A stretch of 64,000 nucleotides of DNA, taken from Peptoclostridium sp965368085 (GTDB taxonomy: Bacteria; Bacillota; Clostridia; Peptostreptococcales; Peptostreptococcaceae). Below the pieces are notes generated by a model. That model saw only the letters and a list, made by a program, of their open reading frames with translations, was not told the origin of the DNA and made no database searches. This document shows, in pieces, positions 8,041 to 16,266 of the stretch. The translations under genes and the position numbers were made by a program. Position 1 is the first letter of the stretch. The number at the start of each line of letters is the position of its first letter. The stretch is from NCBI GenBank assembly GCA_965368085.1, contig CBDULP010000009.1, positions 22,139 to 86,138 on the forward strand, read 5' to 3'.

Positions 8041-9616
8041 TCACCTTGTATATCCAAACCTGCCAGTTGTTTTCCCCTACATATTCGGCTATGCGGCTTC
8101 CGTACGTTCTGTCCGTAAACGAATGCACCAATGCGCATCTGGTCTCCACAAAGTCCTTTAGCTCTTCGTGATAATACCCTGGATCGCCATAAAACGCATC
8201 CCACATGGGCGAGGTCTGGCTTATATAGTCAAGCTCCTCAAGATATATTATGTATTCAATTCCCCTGCTTTCCATGTACTCCTGCACGCTTATTCCATCT
8301 TTTTTGGCATAGTAGAGATTCCTGTAGTCCAAAAGCTTTCCATTTTCGAAAAAATACTCCGCATTGAGATTCCCGAAAGTCATGCTGTCCGGCTCTATGG
8401 CCGTTCCTATTTCCTGAATGTAGTCTCCGTATGAATACTCCATATAGGGCATTACCTGCCCGTAGGAGTGGACAATCTGAAGAGCCAAAAGAACTGATAC
8501 GACAAAGCTCACAGCTGGTTTTCCCGCTCTCAGGCTGTTCTTCGCCAGCTTCAAAAGCACTGCAAGCATAAGGTACATTACCGGAAATATCAGCACTATG
8601 CTCGTCTGGTTGTACCTGCCTATTATGACATAGCCGATGTTTATTCCCACGGCCATAAGCACAAGCCTTGATATTTGCGGTGAGTTCTCGCTTTTAAGCG
8701 CCACCGCCAACAGCGACAAGGCAAATATCAGTATGAACGCCACGAAGTGAAACCTTATATCCGGCGTATAGTATGTTCCGCTTCTCATTTCGTACAGCTT
8801 CGAGTAAAACGGAGCTATCCCAGCAACCTTTGAAATGATCGAATCGCCCGCTCCAAGTGTTTCCCCGTATGCAGAATAGTCTGATACGAAATTCATATTC
8901 AATATGAAGCTTGTGACCACAAATATGGAGGCTGCCGCCCCGGTGGCCGATATGAAAGCCAGCATCTGAGAGATTCTCAGCCTCTTTGCCATTACATCGT
9001 ATGTGTACAAAATACCCATCGAAACTGCCAGTATGAAGCTGTTGGGGTGAATCCCCGCTCCCATTCCGCAGATCAAGCCTCCGACAACATGCATTCTCAG
9101 CCTACGTTCCTCACTTTTTTCAAGAGACCTGAAATAGACATATAAAAGGCATATCTGGATTGCCACAATGACTATCTCCTGCCTTGCGAATCCGCTTGCA
9201 TATGTAAACTGTATGTCAGCCCCCATAAGTGCCGCCACAAAAACCGCAAGTATCCTGTCTCCCGTGACAAGTCTGCAAGCCCTGTAGAATGCATATATTG
9301 AAAATGCGCCAAATATTATAGAGAGCATCCTGAAGCTGAATATGCTGTAGCCCATGAGCTTTAAAAATGGCATTTGCATTATGTGAAATATCACCTTTAT
9401 GGCATGCGGCTTTCTCGGATACGTATCAAAAAACGTCTCCGTGACACCCATGCTGCCGCTTTGAAGCATGTTTCTTGTAAGTCCGCTAAGCCACGGCTCG
9501 TCTGAGTGCACAAACGGAAAATGATCAGCCATAAGAACATGGCCCATAAAAAAAACAAATATATAACAAAGAAGAATATAATTTTTTTCAATTAAAAGTT
9601 TTTTCAATCTGTTCAT
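8036..9616 (-). CDS. GT39/ArnT-like membrane glycosyltransferase
   Basis: A 526-residue polytopic protein of the dolichyl-/undecaprenyl-phosphate sugar-dependent GT-C class (PMT/ArnT). After the first helix an extracellular loop carries HSDEPWLSGLTRNM with the acidic pair typical of GT-C catalytic loops. About ten more helices follow, then a hydrophilic C-terminal domain of about 130 residues outside the membrane. Such enzymes take a sugar from a lipid phosphate carrier outside the cell and put it on a polymer or protein. The frame opens at TTG 9676; ATG 9616 is preferred, though GGAGG is 13 bp away. Convergent with the operon that could make its lipid-linked donor. Confidence 0.75.
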   Translation of the reverse strand: MNRLKKLLIEKNYILLCYIFVFFMGHVLMADHFPFVHSDEPWLSGLTRNMLQSGSMGVTETFFDTYPRKPHAIKVIFHIMQMPFLKLMGYSIFSFRMLSIIFGAFSIYAFYRACRLVTGDRILAVFVAALMGADIQFTYASGFARQEIVIVAIQICLLYVYFRSLEKSEERRLRMHVVGGLICGMGAGIHPNSFILAVSMGILYTYDVMAKRLRISQMLAFISATGAAASIFVVTSFILNMNFVSDYSAYGETLGAGDSIISKVAGIAPFYSKLYEMRSGTYYTPDIRFHFVAFILIFALSLLAVALKSENSPQISRLVLMAVGINIGYVIIGRYNQTSIVLIFPVMYLMLAVLLKLAKNSLRAGKPAVSFVVSVLLALQIVHSYGQVMPYMEYSYGDYIQEIGTAIEPDSMTFGNLNAEYFFENGKLLDYRNLYYAKKDGISVQEYMESRGIEYIIYLEELDYISQTSPMWDAFYGDPGYYHEELKDFVETRCALVHSFTDRTYGSRIAEYVGENNWQVWIYKVK

Positions 9617-9719
9617 GCCAAAATCCCAGCCTCCTCCGATCAACCCTTTGCCTTTGATTTTAACCCAATAAACCAAGTGTTTAAAGTGTATTTTTCCATA
9701 TGATTCATCAGTTATTCAG

Positions 9720-9760
9720 ATAGTATATCAGTTTTTCTGATATCTATTCACGGTTATAAT
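9720..9760 (+). promoter_or_regulatory. Dyad operator overlapping a candidate promoter
   Basis: ATAGTATATCAG (9720-9731) and CTGATATCTAT (9737-9747) form a near-perfect inverted repeat with a 5-T centre. A TATAAT at 9755-9760, with a weak TTTTCT at 9732-9737 and a 17-bp spacer, places the dyad over the -35 of the rhodanese gene promoter. Looks like a repressor site; the regulator is unknown. Confidence 0.4.
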
Positions 9761-9884
9761 GATATATAATGAAAGCGTTAACATTGATGATTGTTTAACA
9801 ATTGGCGTGCTTGGCAATTTCCCGATTACAAGCAGCATAAAGTATTTAACAATTCCCTCTATAATTTATTCAAGGAGGTCCCAA

Positions 9885-10802
9885 ATGAACACAAGAGGCA
9901 TCACAGTCAAAAAAAGCCTTATGGCCCTTGTGCTTACATTCACCATGTTAATGGCGGCTGCATGTGCAAATGCCACACAGTATTCTGAATCTGAAGACAT
10001 AGTTGAATCAGGCGCAGTTTTGGAACTCATGAAAAGCAGCGGCTACGTGCTGGTCGACGCAAGAGCCGGAAAAGACTACAGAAAAGGCCACATAGAAGGT
10101 GCTATAAGCATACCGGACTCCAGTTTCGTGTCAAACAGTCCTGTTAAGAATATGGCTCCTTCAAAAGATGAGTTTGAAAAGCTAATGTCCCAAAAGGGCA
10201 TAAAAAATTCAGACGCGGTTTTAATATATGATGACAGCATGGGGGTTAACGCATCAAGGCTTTGGTGGACAATGAAGCTTTACGGACATAAGAACGTAAA
10301 AGTTGTAAACGGCGGAGCAAAAGCACTTTTAAGCGAAGGTCTTGCCGTAACCGCTAAATCGCCTGCGACTTCGCAGACAGACTATTCCGTATCCGAAATG
10401 GACAAGAACATAATAGCCAGCATAGGCGAGGTCGAGTCCGCATGTACAAATCCTTCTGAAAACACAGTCATTCTCGACGTAAGAACGAGTGCAGAATACA
10501 ATGCAGGTCACATACCTGGAGCAATTCTATATCCGCATGAAAACAACGTGTATTCCGACGGCACATTCAAGTCCGCAAGGGATATATACCTTGACTATTC
10601 GGATCTTGGAATAGAAAAAGACAGTAACGTGATACTATACTGCAAATCCTCTTTCAGGGCCGCGCAGACAATGCTTCTGTTGAAGCAGGCTGGTTTCGAA
10701 AACTTAAAGGTTTATGACGGAGCATATCTTGAGTGGAGTGCAAAGGGAATGCCTGTTGAATCACCTTCAGGCGCACCCGTATCCTCTCAGGACGCTTCTT
10801 AA
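9885..10802 (+). CDS. Tandem rhodanese-domain lipoprotein, first domain inactive
   Basis: A 305-residue thiosulfate sulfurtransferase-type protein exported as a lipoprotein (lipobox MAAAC near residue 26). Domain 1 (about 50-155) keeps the fold (VLVDARAGKDYRKGHIEGA), but its loop reads LIYDDSMGVNASR, with Asp where the catalytic Cys would be. Domain 2 (about 185-290) has the active-site Cys in LYCKSSFRA. This inactive-active order is that of classical TST/SseA enzymes, which transfer sulfane sulfur to thiols or cyanide. AAGGAGG lies 8 bp before ATG 9885. The gene is 32 bp ahead of a second tandem rhodanese lipoprotein, so both are likely cotranscribed and work outside the membrane. Confidence 0.85.
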   Translation: MNTRGITVKKSLMALVLTFTMLMAAACANATQYSESEDIVESGAVLELMKSSGYVLVDARAGKDYRKGHIEGAISIPDSSFVSNSPVKNMAPSKDEFEKLMSQKGIKNSDAVLIYDDSMGVNASRLWWTMKLYGHKNVKVVNGGAKALLSEGLAVTAKSPATSQTDYSVSEMDKNIIASIGEVESACTNPSENTVILDVRTSAEYNAGHIPGAILYPHENNVYSDGTFKSARDIYLDYSDLGIEKDSNVILYCKSSFRAAQTMLLLKQAGFENLKVYDGAYLEWSAKGMPVESPSGAPVSSQDAS

Positions 10803-10834
10803 GCACATATAAAAAATAATTAGGAGGAAACCAA

Positions 10835-11776
10835 ATGAAAAAGCTATTGTCACTACTGATCATCCTTATCCTTTCAATCAGCATGGCTGCATGTGGAAGC
10901 CAGGAGGCCCCTGCAGAAGAAGCTCCAGCAATGGAAGCACAAGATCAGGCAAGCGCCGATTTTGACATGGAATCTGCCGTAAACGACTATTTTGCATCAA
11001 TGCCTGACCACATATACAAGATAAATCAAAAGGAATTTGTAGAAATGGTTAAGGCCGGAGACGACATGGTTGTGCTTGACATAAGACAGCCTGACGTATA
11101 TGGAAAATCGCACATAAAGGGCGCTGTAAACCTTCCTTGGGGAAGCGCTATATCAGACAACCTTTCAAAGATACCTCAGGACAAGCCCGTGTTCGTATAC
11201 TGCTACAGCGGACAGACTGCCGGACAGGCCGTTGCTACTCTTAACATGGCGGGATTCGATGCAAGAAGCGTAAACTTAGGATGGGATCTTGGGATATCAA
11301 AAGTTGCAGGATATGAAGAGGCAACTGAAACTGAATCAAACGTACTTGCTGAAGACGTTACATCTATAGACCCTGCTCTTCAAGCCGCTCTTGACGAGTA
11401 CTACGCTGGTCTTGCAGCTGTAAAGGGAACTGAGTATGCAAACTACAAGATATCTGAAAAAGACCTGAAAGCGAAAGTTGACGCTGAAGATGACAGCATA
11501 TACATCCTTTCAATAAGAGATGCGGAAGACTTCGCAAAAGGACATATAAAGGGCGCTTCAAATATACCTTGGGGGGCTGGAATGGAAAAAGAGTTCTCAA
11601 CTCTTCCAATGGACAAGAAAATAGTGGTTTACTGCTACACCGGACAGACTGCCGGACAGACAGTTGCAGGGCTTAAGCTACTAGGATATGACGCTGTTTC
11701 TCTTAACGGAGGAATGGGAATGGACGCTAACGCTCCAAGCGGATGGGCAAACAAGGGATACGAGGTTGTGCAATAA
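10835..11776 (+). CDS. Tandem rhodanese-domain lipoprotein, both domains with catalytic Cys
   Basis: A 313-residue lipoprotein (lipobox SMAAC near residue 20) with two rhodanese domains that resemble each other more than usual: VFVYCYSGQTAGQAVA in the first (about 120) and IVVYCYTGQTAGQTVA in the second (about 265). An internal duplication is therefore likely. Both keep the catalytic Cys. The spacer after the lipobox is rich in Glu/Ala/Pro. TAGGAGG precedes ATG 10835. Likely carries extracellular sulfane sulfur together with the upstream rhodanese; the physiological acceptor is not shown. The transcript ends at the 11802-11833 terminator. Confidence 0.85.
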   Translation: MKKLLSLLIILILSISMAACGSQEAPAEEAPAMEAQDQASADFDMESAVNDYFASMPDHIYKINQKEFVEMVKAGDDMVVLDIRQPDVYGKSHIKGAVNLPWGSAISDNLSKIPQDKPVFVYCYSGQTAGQAVATLNMAGFDARSVNLGWDLGISKVAGYEEATETESNVLAEDVTSIDPALQAALDEYYAGLAAVKGTEYANYKISEKDLKAKVDAEDDSIYILSIRDAEDFAKGHIKGASNIPWGAGMEKEFSTLPMDKKIVVYCYTGQTAGQTVAGLKLLGYDAVSLNGGMGMDANAPSGWANKGYEVVQ

Positions 11777-11801
11777 GATCTAATTTCATAAATATCCATC
11801 A

Positions 11802-11833
11802 AAAAAGCCGGAACAAAATGTTCCGGCTTTTTT
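11802..11833 (+). terminator. Rho-independent terminator after rhodanese pair
   Basis: Perfect hairpin AAAAAAGCCGGAACA / TGTTCCGGCTTTTTT with a 2-base loop and a T run. A-rich on the other side, so it can work in both directions. Confidence 0.9.
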
Positions 11834-11907
11834 GCAGTAATTTATACTCCTATTGATATACAGACCCGCTTTCCAATTGAAGTTCTTCGTCATATATAAA
11901 GTAAAAT

Positions 11908-11939
11908 AGACAGCCCTATTGTCAGGCTGTCTGTTTTTT
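11908..11939. terminator. Second terminator hairpin next to amino acid ABC operon
   Basis: AGACAGCC (11908-11915) pairs with GGCTGTCT (11925-11932), followed by GTTTTTTA on the plus strand and by ATTTTAC on the minus strand. It sits just beyond the end of the minus-strand amino acid transporter operon and may serve it. Confidence 0.6.
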
Positions 11940-11976
11940 ATGTTTTGGAAATTATTTGGGCTGTACACAAGACATT

Positions 11977-12714
11977 CTACATCCTTGAAACCTTGCTGAG
12001 AAACTTTGCAGTCCTTTCATTTTGGGGATTTTCAAATATCTCCTTGGGGCTGCCCTGTTCCACTATGTATCCGCCATCCATGAATATCACCCTGTCCGCA
12101 GCCTCTCTTGCAAAGCCCATCTCATGAGTCACTATTATCATGGTCATGTGGTTTTTGGCGAGCTCCTTTATTACATCAAGAACCTCCCCCACAAGCTCAG
12201 GGTCAAGAGCCGAAGTTGGCTCGTCAAAAAGGATTATGTCTGGGTTCACGGCCATGGCCCTGCCTATGCCGATCCTCTGCTGCTGCCCTCCCGAAAGCTG
12301 TGAAGGATAGCTGTCCCTCTTGTCCTCCAGCCCCACCTGCTGGAGTATTTTCATGCCTATTCTGTCTGCCTCTTCCCTTGGCATGTTCTTGACCACTGTA
12401 AGTGGCTCGGTTATATTTTGAATCGCCGTCTTGTTCTTGAAAAGGTTGTAGCTTTGAAAGACCATAGAGGTTCTCTTCCTGAGCTCATGTATGTCCTTTT
12501 TAGTGACGCTCTTTGCATCCACATCCAAGTCACCTATGCTTATCATCCCTGCATCCGGAGTCTCCAGGTAGTTCATGCACCTTAGCAGAGTCGACTTTCC
12601 CGTCCCCGACGGCCCTATTACTGCAACAACTTCGCCTTTCTCTATTTCAAGATCCACGCCTTTTAACACTTCAAGCTCTCCAAACCTCTTTTTCAAGTTT
12701 TCTATTTTTATCAT
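11977..12714 (-). CDS. Polar amino acid ABC transporter ATP-binding protein
   Basis: A 245-residue ABC ATPase of the GlnQ/HisP/TcyC class: Walker A GPSGTGKSTLLR (near 34), LSGGQQQRIGIGRAM signature (near 138), Walker B IILFDEPTSALDPE and H-loop IIVTHEMGFA. Length and motifs are standard. Third gene of a minus-strand operon after the binding protein and permease, with a 10-bp gap to the permease. Drives uptake of the amino acid bound by the 13420-14250 lipoprotein. Confidence 0.9.
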   Translation of the reverse strand: MIKIENLKKRFGELEVLKGVDLEIEKGEVVAVIGPSGTGKSTLLRCMNYLETPDAGMISIGDLDVDAKSVTKKDIHELRKRTSMVFQSYNLFKNKTAIQNITEPLTVVKNMPREEADRIGMKILQQVGLEDKRDSYPSQLSGGQQQRIGIGRAMAVNPDIILFDEPTSALDPELVGEVLDVIKELAKNHMTMIIVTHEMGFAREAADRVIFMDGGYIVEQGSPKEIFENPQNERTAKFLSKVSRM

Positions 12715-12724
12715 TCCACTACTC

Positions 12725-13396
12725 CTAATACGCCGAGTTTAATTTTTGTTCGAGTTTCTTCTGGGCAAAACTCATTATTGAAATTATGCCCCAGTATATT
12801 ATTATCACATCTGTGAAGGCTTCAAAAAACCTGTACGCGGCGGCCCCTTCCATTTGTGCTGTCGCCATTATCTCCGTAACCCCAAGCGCAAACGCCAGTG
12901 AAGATCCTTTTATTATGTCTATAAAATTGTTTGAAAGCGCTGGTACTGCAACCCTTGCAGCCTGTGGCAGAACAATCCTTCTCATCATCTGCAGGTATGT
13001 CATTCCGGAAGAAAGCGCAGCCTCTCTCTGACCGCTGTCTACCGATGATATGGCACCCCTTATTGTTTCGGCCATGTATGCCGATGCATTAAGGCTGAGC
13101 CCTATAACAGCAGCAGTAAATGCATCCATCCCCCTTAGGCTTGGAAAAATCTGAACCAAGCCAAAGTACAGGAAAAACAGCTGCGCTATAAGCGGAGTCC
13201 CCCTGAAAAATGAAACATATATCCTTGTAATTGGATATAAAATCTTAACCCTGGCCTGAACAACAAGTGCGATGACAGTTGCAACCATAAGGCCAAACAT
13301 CAAAGAGAGCAGCGACATTGACAAAGTGACGTGCAAATATTTAAGCATCAATGGTATCAGGCCCAACGCAAATTTCAAACTGAAAACTTCCATCAT
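12725..13396 (-). CDS. Polar amino acid ABC transporter permease
   Basis: A 223-residue permease of the His/Glu/Gln/Arg/opine family with about five helices. It has the family signatures FFRGTPLIAQLFFLYFG (near 65) and the EAA loop LSSGMTYLQMMRRIVLPQA (near 135-153). The frame starts at GTG 13411, but the ATG pair at 13396/13393 behind GGTGGT is preferred. A single permease gene with one ATPase implies a homodimeric channel, as in cystine or glutamine systems. Confidence 0.9.
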   Translation of the reverse strand: MMEVFSLKFALGLIPLMLKYLHVTLSMSLLSLMFGLMVATVIALVVQARVKILYPITRIYVSFFRGTPLIAQLFFLYFGLVQIFPSLRGMDAFTAAVIGLSLNASAYMAETIRGAISSVDSGQREAALSSGMTYLQMMRRIVLPQAARVAVPALSNNFIDIIKGSSLAFALGVTEIMATAQMEGAAAYRFFEAFTDVIIIYWGIISIMSFAQKKLEQKLNSAY

Positions 13397-13419
13397 TTTA
13401 CCACCAATCACTCAATATA

Positions 13420-14250
13420 TTATTTCTTAGTCGTATCAAGATCGAACCACTTTTGAGAAAACTCTGAAAGCGTTCCGTCTTCATGCATTTCCTTTATTAC
13501 CTTGCTTATCTCCTCAGACATCTTCTTGCCCTCTTCAGTCTTTGCAAACGGATATGCGTTCACTTCCGATCCTATTTCAGTCTGAGCTCCCATTAGTTTA
13601 GCATCAAGGTTTCCATCTTTTATAACCGTCTGAGATTTTATAGCTCCCTGCCAGCATGCGTCAAGTCTTCCCGTTTCAACTTCCTTTTCGAGAGGTGTTC
13701 CATCATAGAACTTCATGTCAAGCCCAAGCTCGTACTCTTCATTAAGAGCCTTTAGAGTCTTTTCTCCGTTTCCACCAAGCCAAGCTCCCACTTTTTTACC
13801 CTTCATGTCTTCTATATTTGCATACGGACTGTCTTTTTTCACTATGAAATCGTATTTGCTGTAAGCGTAAGGCTGGGTGAAATTGTATTTTTCCTGTCTT
13901 TCCTTAGTTATAGACATTTGATGGGCAACAGTGTCAATCTGTCCCGCATCCAAAAGCCCAACAAGGCCGCTGAACTTTGATACCGTAAATTCAACCTTGT
14001 ATCCTGCTCTTTTGCCTATTTCATTCCAAACGTCAACCTCGAATCCCTGAAGCTTGTCGTTTTCCTTGAAGCACCAAGGATTGTACGTGCCTCCAGTTCC
14101 AACTCTGATAACCTTTTCCTCATCCGCAGGTTGTTCATTCGCCGAAGAAGCCTTTGCAGAGTCCTCTGCATTGTTTGCGCCTCCGCACCCTACAAGCGAA
14201 GCCATGATCATAAACACACACATTAAAATTCCCATGATTTTCTTTTTCAT
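13420..14250 (-). CDS. Amino acid (possibly cystine) ABC transporter binding lipoprotein
   Basis: A 276-residue family 3 solute-binding lipoprotein (lipobox ASLVGC near residue 22). The mature part shows VRVGTGGTYNPWCFKEND, GFEVDVWNEIGKRAGY and DTVAHQMSITKERQEKYNF. The last two match cystine-binding TcyA/FliY-type proteins better than glutamine ones. A nearby pair of rhodanese lipoproteins fits a sulfur amino acid substrate, but this is inference. First gene of the operon 14250-11977. A 9-bp palindrome lies directly upstream of its GAAAGGAG. Confidence 0.85.
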   Translation of the reverse strand: MKKKIMGILMCVFMIMASLVGCGGANNAEDSAKASSANEQPADEEKVIRVGTGGTYNPWCFKENDKLQGFEVDVWNEIGKRAGYKVEFTVSKFSGLVGLLDAGQIDTVAHQMSITKERQEKYNFTQPYAYSKYDFIVKKDSPYANIEDMKGKKVGAWLGGNGEKTLKALNEEYELGLDMKFYDGTPLEKEVETGRLDACWQGAIKSQTVIKDGNLDAKLMGAQTEIGSEVNAYPFAKTEEGKKMSEEISKVIKEMHEDGTLSEFSQKWFDLDTTKK

Positions 14251-14602
14251 TATAAAATTCTCCTTTCGTTTGTCCGTAAATTTCTAATTTACGGATTTTA
14301 TTACATTTGCCCCATATTAATCCGGTGCCATCTATATATTATTTCAGCACTATTAATATGTCCAATAGAAAAAACAAATACATTTATGCTTTATTATGGA
14401 AAAACATTCGCGTTGCAGTCCTTTTCAATTTTCACCATCCATCTTTACAGCTTTCTGTAAGCAAATCAAATACATCTACAGTAACATTGTCTTTCATCCA
14501 AACACTCATTCGCATGCAATTGCATTTTGTTCACCTTTGCCGTCCTTCTATGGAAATATATATGATAAAATATCGTTACCAAATATACTCGGGGGTGGTA
14601 TT
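14251..14602. other. Divergent intergenic region
   Basis: A 352-bp AT-rich stretch between the amino acid transporter and the thioredoxin-like gene. Apart from the palindrome at 14273-14295 and a TAAAAT-type -10 near 14567 I see no gene or known riboswitch. Confidence 0.4.
14273..14295 (-). promoter_or_regulatory. 9-bp palindrome upstream of the binding-protein start
   Basis: On the minus strand TCCGTAAAT and ATTTACGGA flank TAGAA, ending about 10 bases before the ribosome binding site. Either a repressor operator or a leader hairpin able to affect translation of the transporter operon. Confidence 0.4.
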
Positions 14603-14926
14603 TTGAATCAGCTTTCAAATATGGATTCATTAACTAGTTTTATAAATGCAAACAGCTTGTGCGTGGTGTACTTTTCAAACAGGCTTTGAGCTCCATGTGC
14701 AGACCTTTTGCCAAAGGTCAAAAAACTCGTGGAATCATATGATAATATGCCCATGGCGCTTGTCGAAACAAGCTCTCCAAACGAGATATCCGGCCAGCTT
14801 TTTGTATTTACAGCGCCCACTGTGATAATATTTGCAAACGGCAGCGAGATGATAAGGGAATCGAGGTTTGTAAGTATTGAATCCCTTAAATACAAAATGG
14901 ACAGGCTTATTGAATTCATGGAATAA
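14603..14926 (+). CDS. Thioredoxin-like selenoprotein (UxxC), in-frame TGA read as Sec
   Basis: A single thioredoxin-fold frame of 107 residues runs from TTG 14603 (GGGGGTGG just upstream) to TAA 14924-14926, broken only by TGA at 14687-14689. Before it reads LCVVYFSNRL, after it APCADLLPKVKKLVESY, so the TGA lies exactly at the first Cys of a thioredoxin CxxC (U-A-P-C). The second half keeps the cis-proline strand FTAPTVIIFANGSEM and a C-terminal helix, so the gene is not decayed. A hairpin at 14702-14719 fits bacterial SECIS spacing. Inferred role: thiol/selenol oxidoreductase in the cytoplasm. If TGA were a stop, neither fragment would be a sensible protein. Monocistronic, 95 bp ahead of the aminopeptidase gene. 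ATG 14621 is an alternative start with poorer spacing. Confidence 0.85.
14687..14719 (+). promoter_or_regulatory. Candidate bacterial SECIS element
   Basis: TGA 14687-14689 is followed after 12 bases by GACCTTT (14702-14708), loop TGCC (14709-14712) and AAAGGTC (14713-14719), a perfect 7-bp stem. The loop begins 19 bases after the TGA and has G at its second position. This matches the usual rules for SelB-recruiting SECIS hairpins. Confidence 0.75.
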
Positions 14927-15021
14927 CAGATCTCTCAACGCCTATCATTCCAACATTTTTTGCACTGGGGCTCCATTTGGGTTAAACTATCATTATATAC
15001 TATCGATTCAGGAGGTTTTTT

Positions 15022-16254
15022 ATGTATAATTTTAAAGATATGGTTGCAAACTACGCAAAGCTTGCAGTCGAGGTAGGAGTCAATATTCAAAAGGGCCAGA
15101 CTCTTGTGGTAAACGCACCTATTGAATCCGCAGAGTTTGTAAGGCTTGTGGCACAGCATGCATACGACATGGGAGCCAAGAATGTTCACGTCGAGTGGAA
15201 CGATGAAAAGCTGGGCCTTATAAAATATACGAGTGCGCCTGACGAGGCTTTCAAGGAATTCCCTATGTGGAAGGCCAACGGACTTGAGGAGATGGCAAAG
15301 GAAGGAGCCGCTTTTCTCACAATATATGCACAAGATCCTGAACTCTTAAAGGACGTGGATCCCGAGAGGATATCAACTGCCGCAAAGACAAGGTCTCAGG
15401 CCCTAAAGGCATACAGGGACTATATAATGGCAAGCAGGGTTTCATGGTCTATAGTGTCAATACCTACTGCCGGCTGGGCAAGAAAGGTGTTTTCAGGAAT
15501 GTCACAAGACGAGGCTATTGCAAAGCTTTGGGAAAGCATATTCAAGATAGTCAGGATAGACAGCGAAGACCCTGTGGCTGAGTGGAAAAAGCACCTTGAA
15601 AATCTTGGAGAAAAGGTGGAATTCCTCAATGCCAAGAAATTCAAAAAGCTGCACTTCAAGTCAAGCGTTACAGACCTTCACGTCGAGCTTCCAAAAGGCC
15701 ATATATGGGCAGGCGGAGGAGAGTTCAATCCAGACGGGGTGTACTTCGTGGCAAACATGCCTACGGAGGAGATATTCACAATGCCTCTCAAGACAGGTGT
15801 GAACGGCCACGTAAAAAGCACTAAGCCTCTAAACTACGGAGGAAACCTCATAGACGACTTCGAGCTTACGTTCAAGGACGGGAAAGTCGTGGACTTTACG
15901 GCTTCAAAGGGATATGAAATCCTTAAAAAGCTAATAGAGACGGACGAGGGTTCTTGCTATCTTGGAGAGGTGGCCCTTGTGCCTTACGACTCTCCTATAT
16001 CAAATATGGACACCGTGTTTTTCAACACGCTTTTTGACGAAAACGCATCATGCCACCTTGCATTTGGAATGGCATACCCGACATGCGTAGAAGGCGGAGA
16101 TTCAATGAGCGAGCAAGAGCTTGAAAAGGCAGGCGCCAACAAGTCTCTTGTTCACGAAGATTTCATGATAGGCTCTTCTGACATGGACATAACCGGTGAA
16201 ACTGAATCCGGAGAGACAGTGCCTGTATTCAAAAATGGAAACTGGGCGTTTTAA
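15022..16254 (+). CDS. M29-family metallo-aminopeptidase (AmpS/aminopeptidase II-like)
   Basis: A 410-residue peptidase of family M29, the length of AmpS/aminopeptidase T. The N-terminal domain (YAKLAVEVGVNIQKGQTLVV) is followed by the metal-binding domain with NMPTEEIFTMP, LGEVALVPYDSPIS, ENASCHLAFGMAYP and LVHEDFMIGSSDMDI, which hold the Glu/His/Asp ligands for two metal ions. It removes N-terminal residues from peptides in the cytoplasm, apt for an amino-acid-using anaerobe. AGGAGG is 6 bp before ATG 15022. Standalone gene; a structured 3' region with a terminator follows. Confidence 0.9.
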   Translation: MYNFKDMVANYAKLAVEVGVNIQKGQTLVVNAPIESAEFVRLVAQHAYDMGAKNVHVEWNDEKLGLIKYTSAPDEAFKEFPMWKANGLEEMAKEGAAFLTIYAQDPELLKDVDPERISTAAKTRSQALKAYRDYIMASRVSWSIVSIPTAGWARKVFSGMSQDEAIAKLWESIFKIVRIDSEDPVAEWKKHLENLGEKVEFLNAKKFKKLHFKSSVTDLHVELPKGHIWAGGGEFNPDGVYFVANMPTEEIFTMPLKTGVNGHVKSTKPLNYGGNLIDDFELTFKDGKVVDFTASKGYEILKKLIETDEGSCYLGEVALVPYDSPISNMDTVFFNTLFDENASCHLAFGMAYPTCVEGGDSMSEQELEKAGANKSLVHEDFMIGSSDMDITGETESGETVPVFKNGNWAF

Positions 16255-16266
16255 ACGCATGTGATA

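Noticed and set aside
14396..14689. Open frame of 97 codons ending at TGA 14687-14689
   Set aside because: Its last 28 residues are the N-terminal part of the thioredoxin-like selenoprotein; the upstream part has no start signal or homology.
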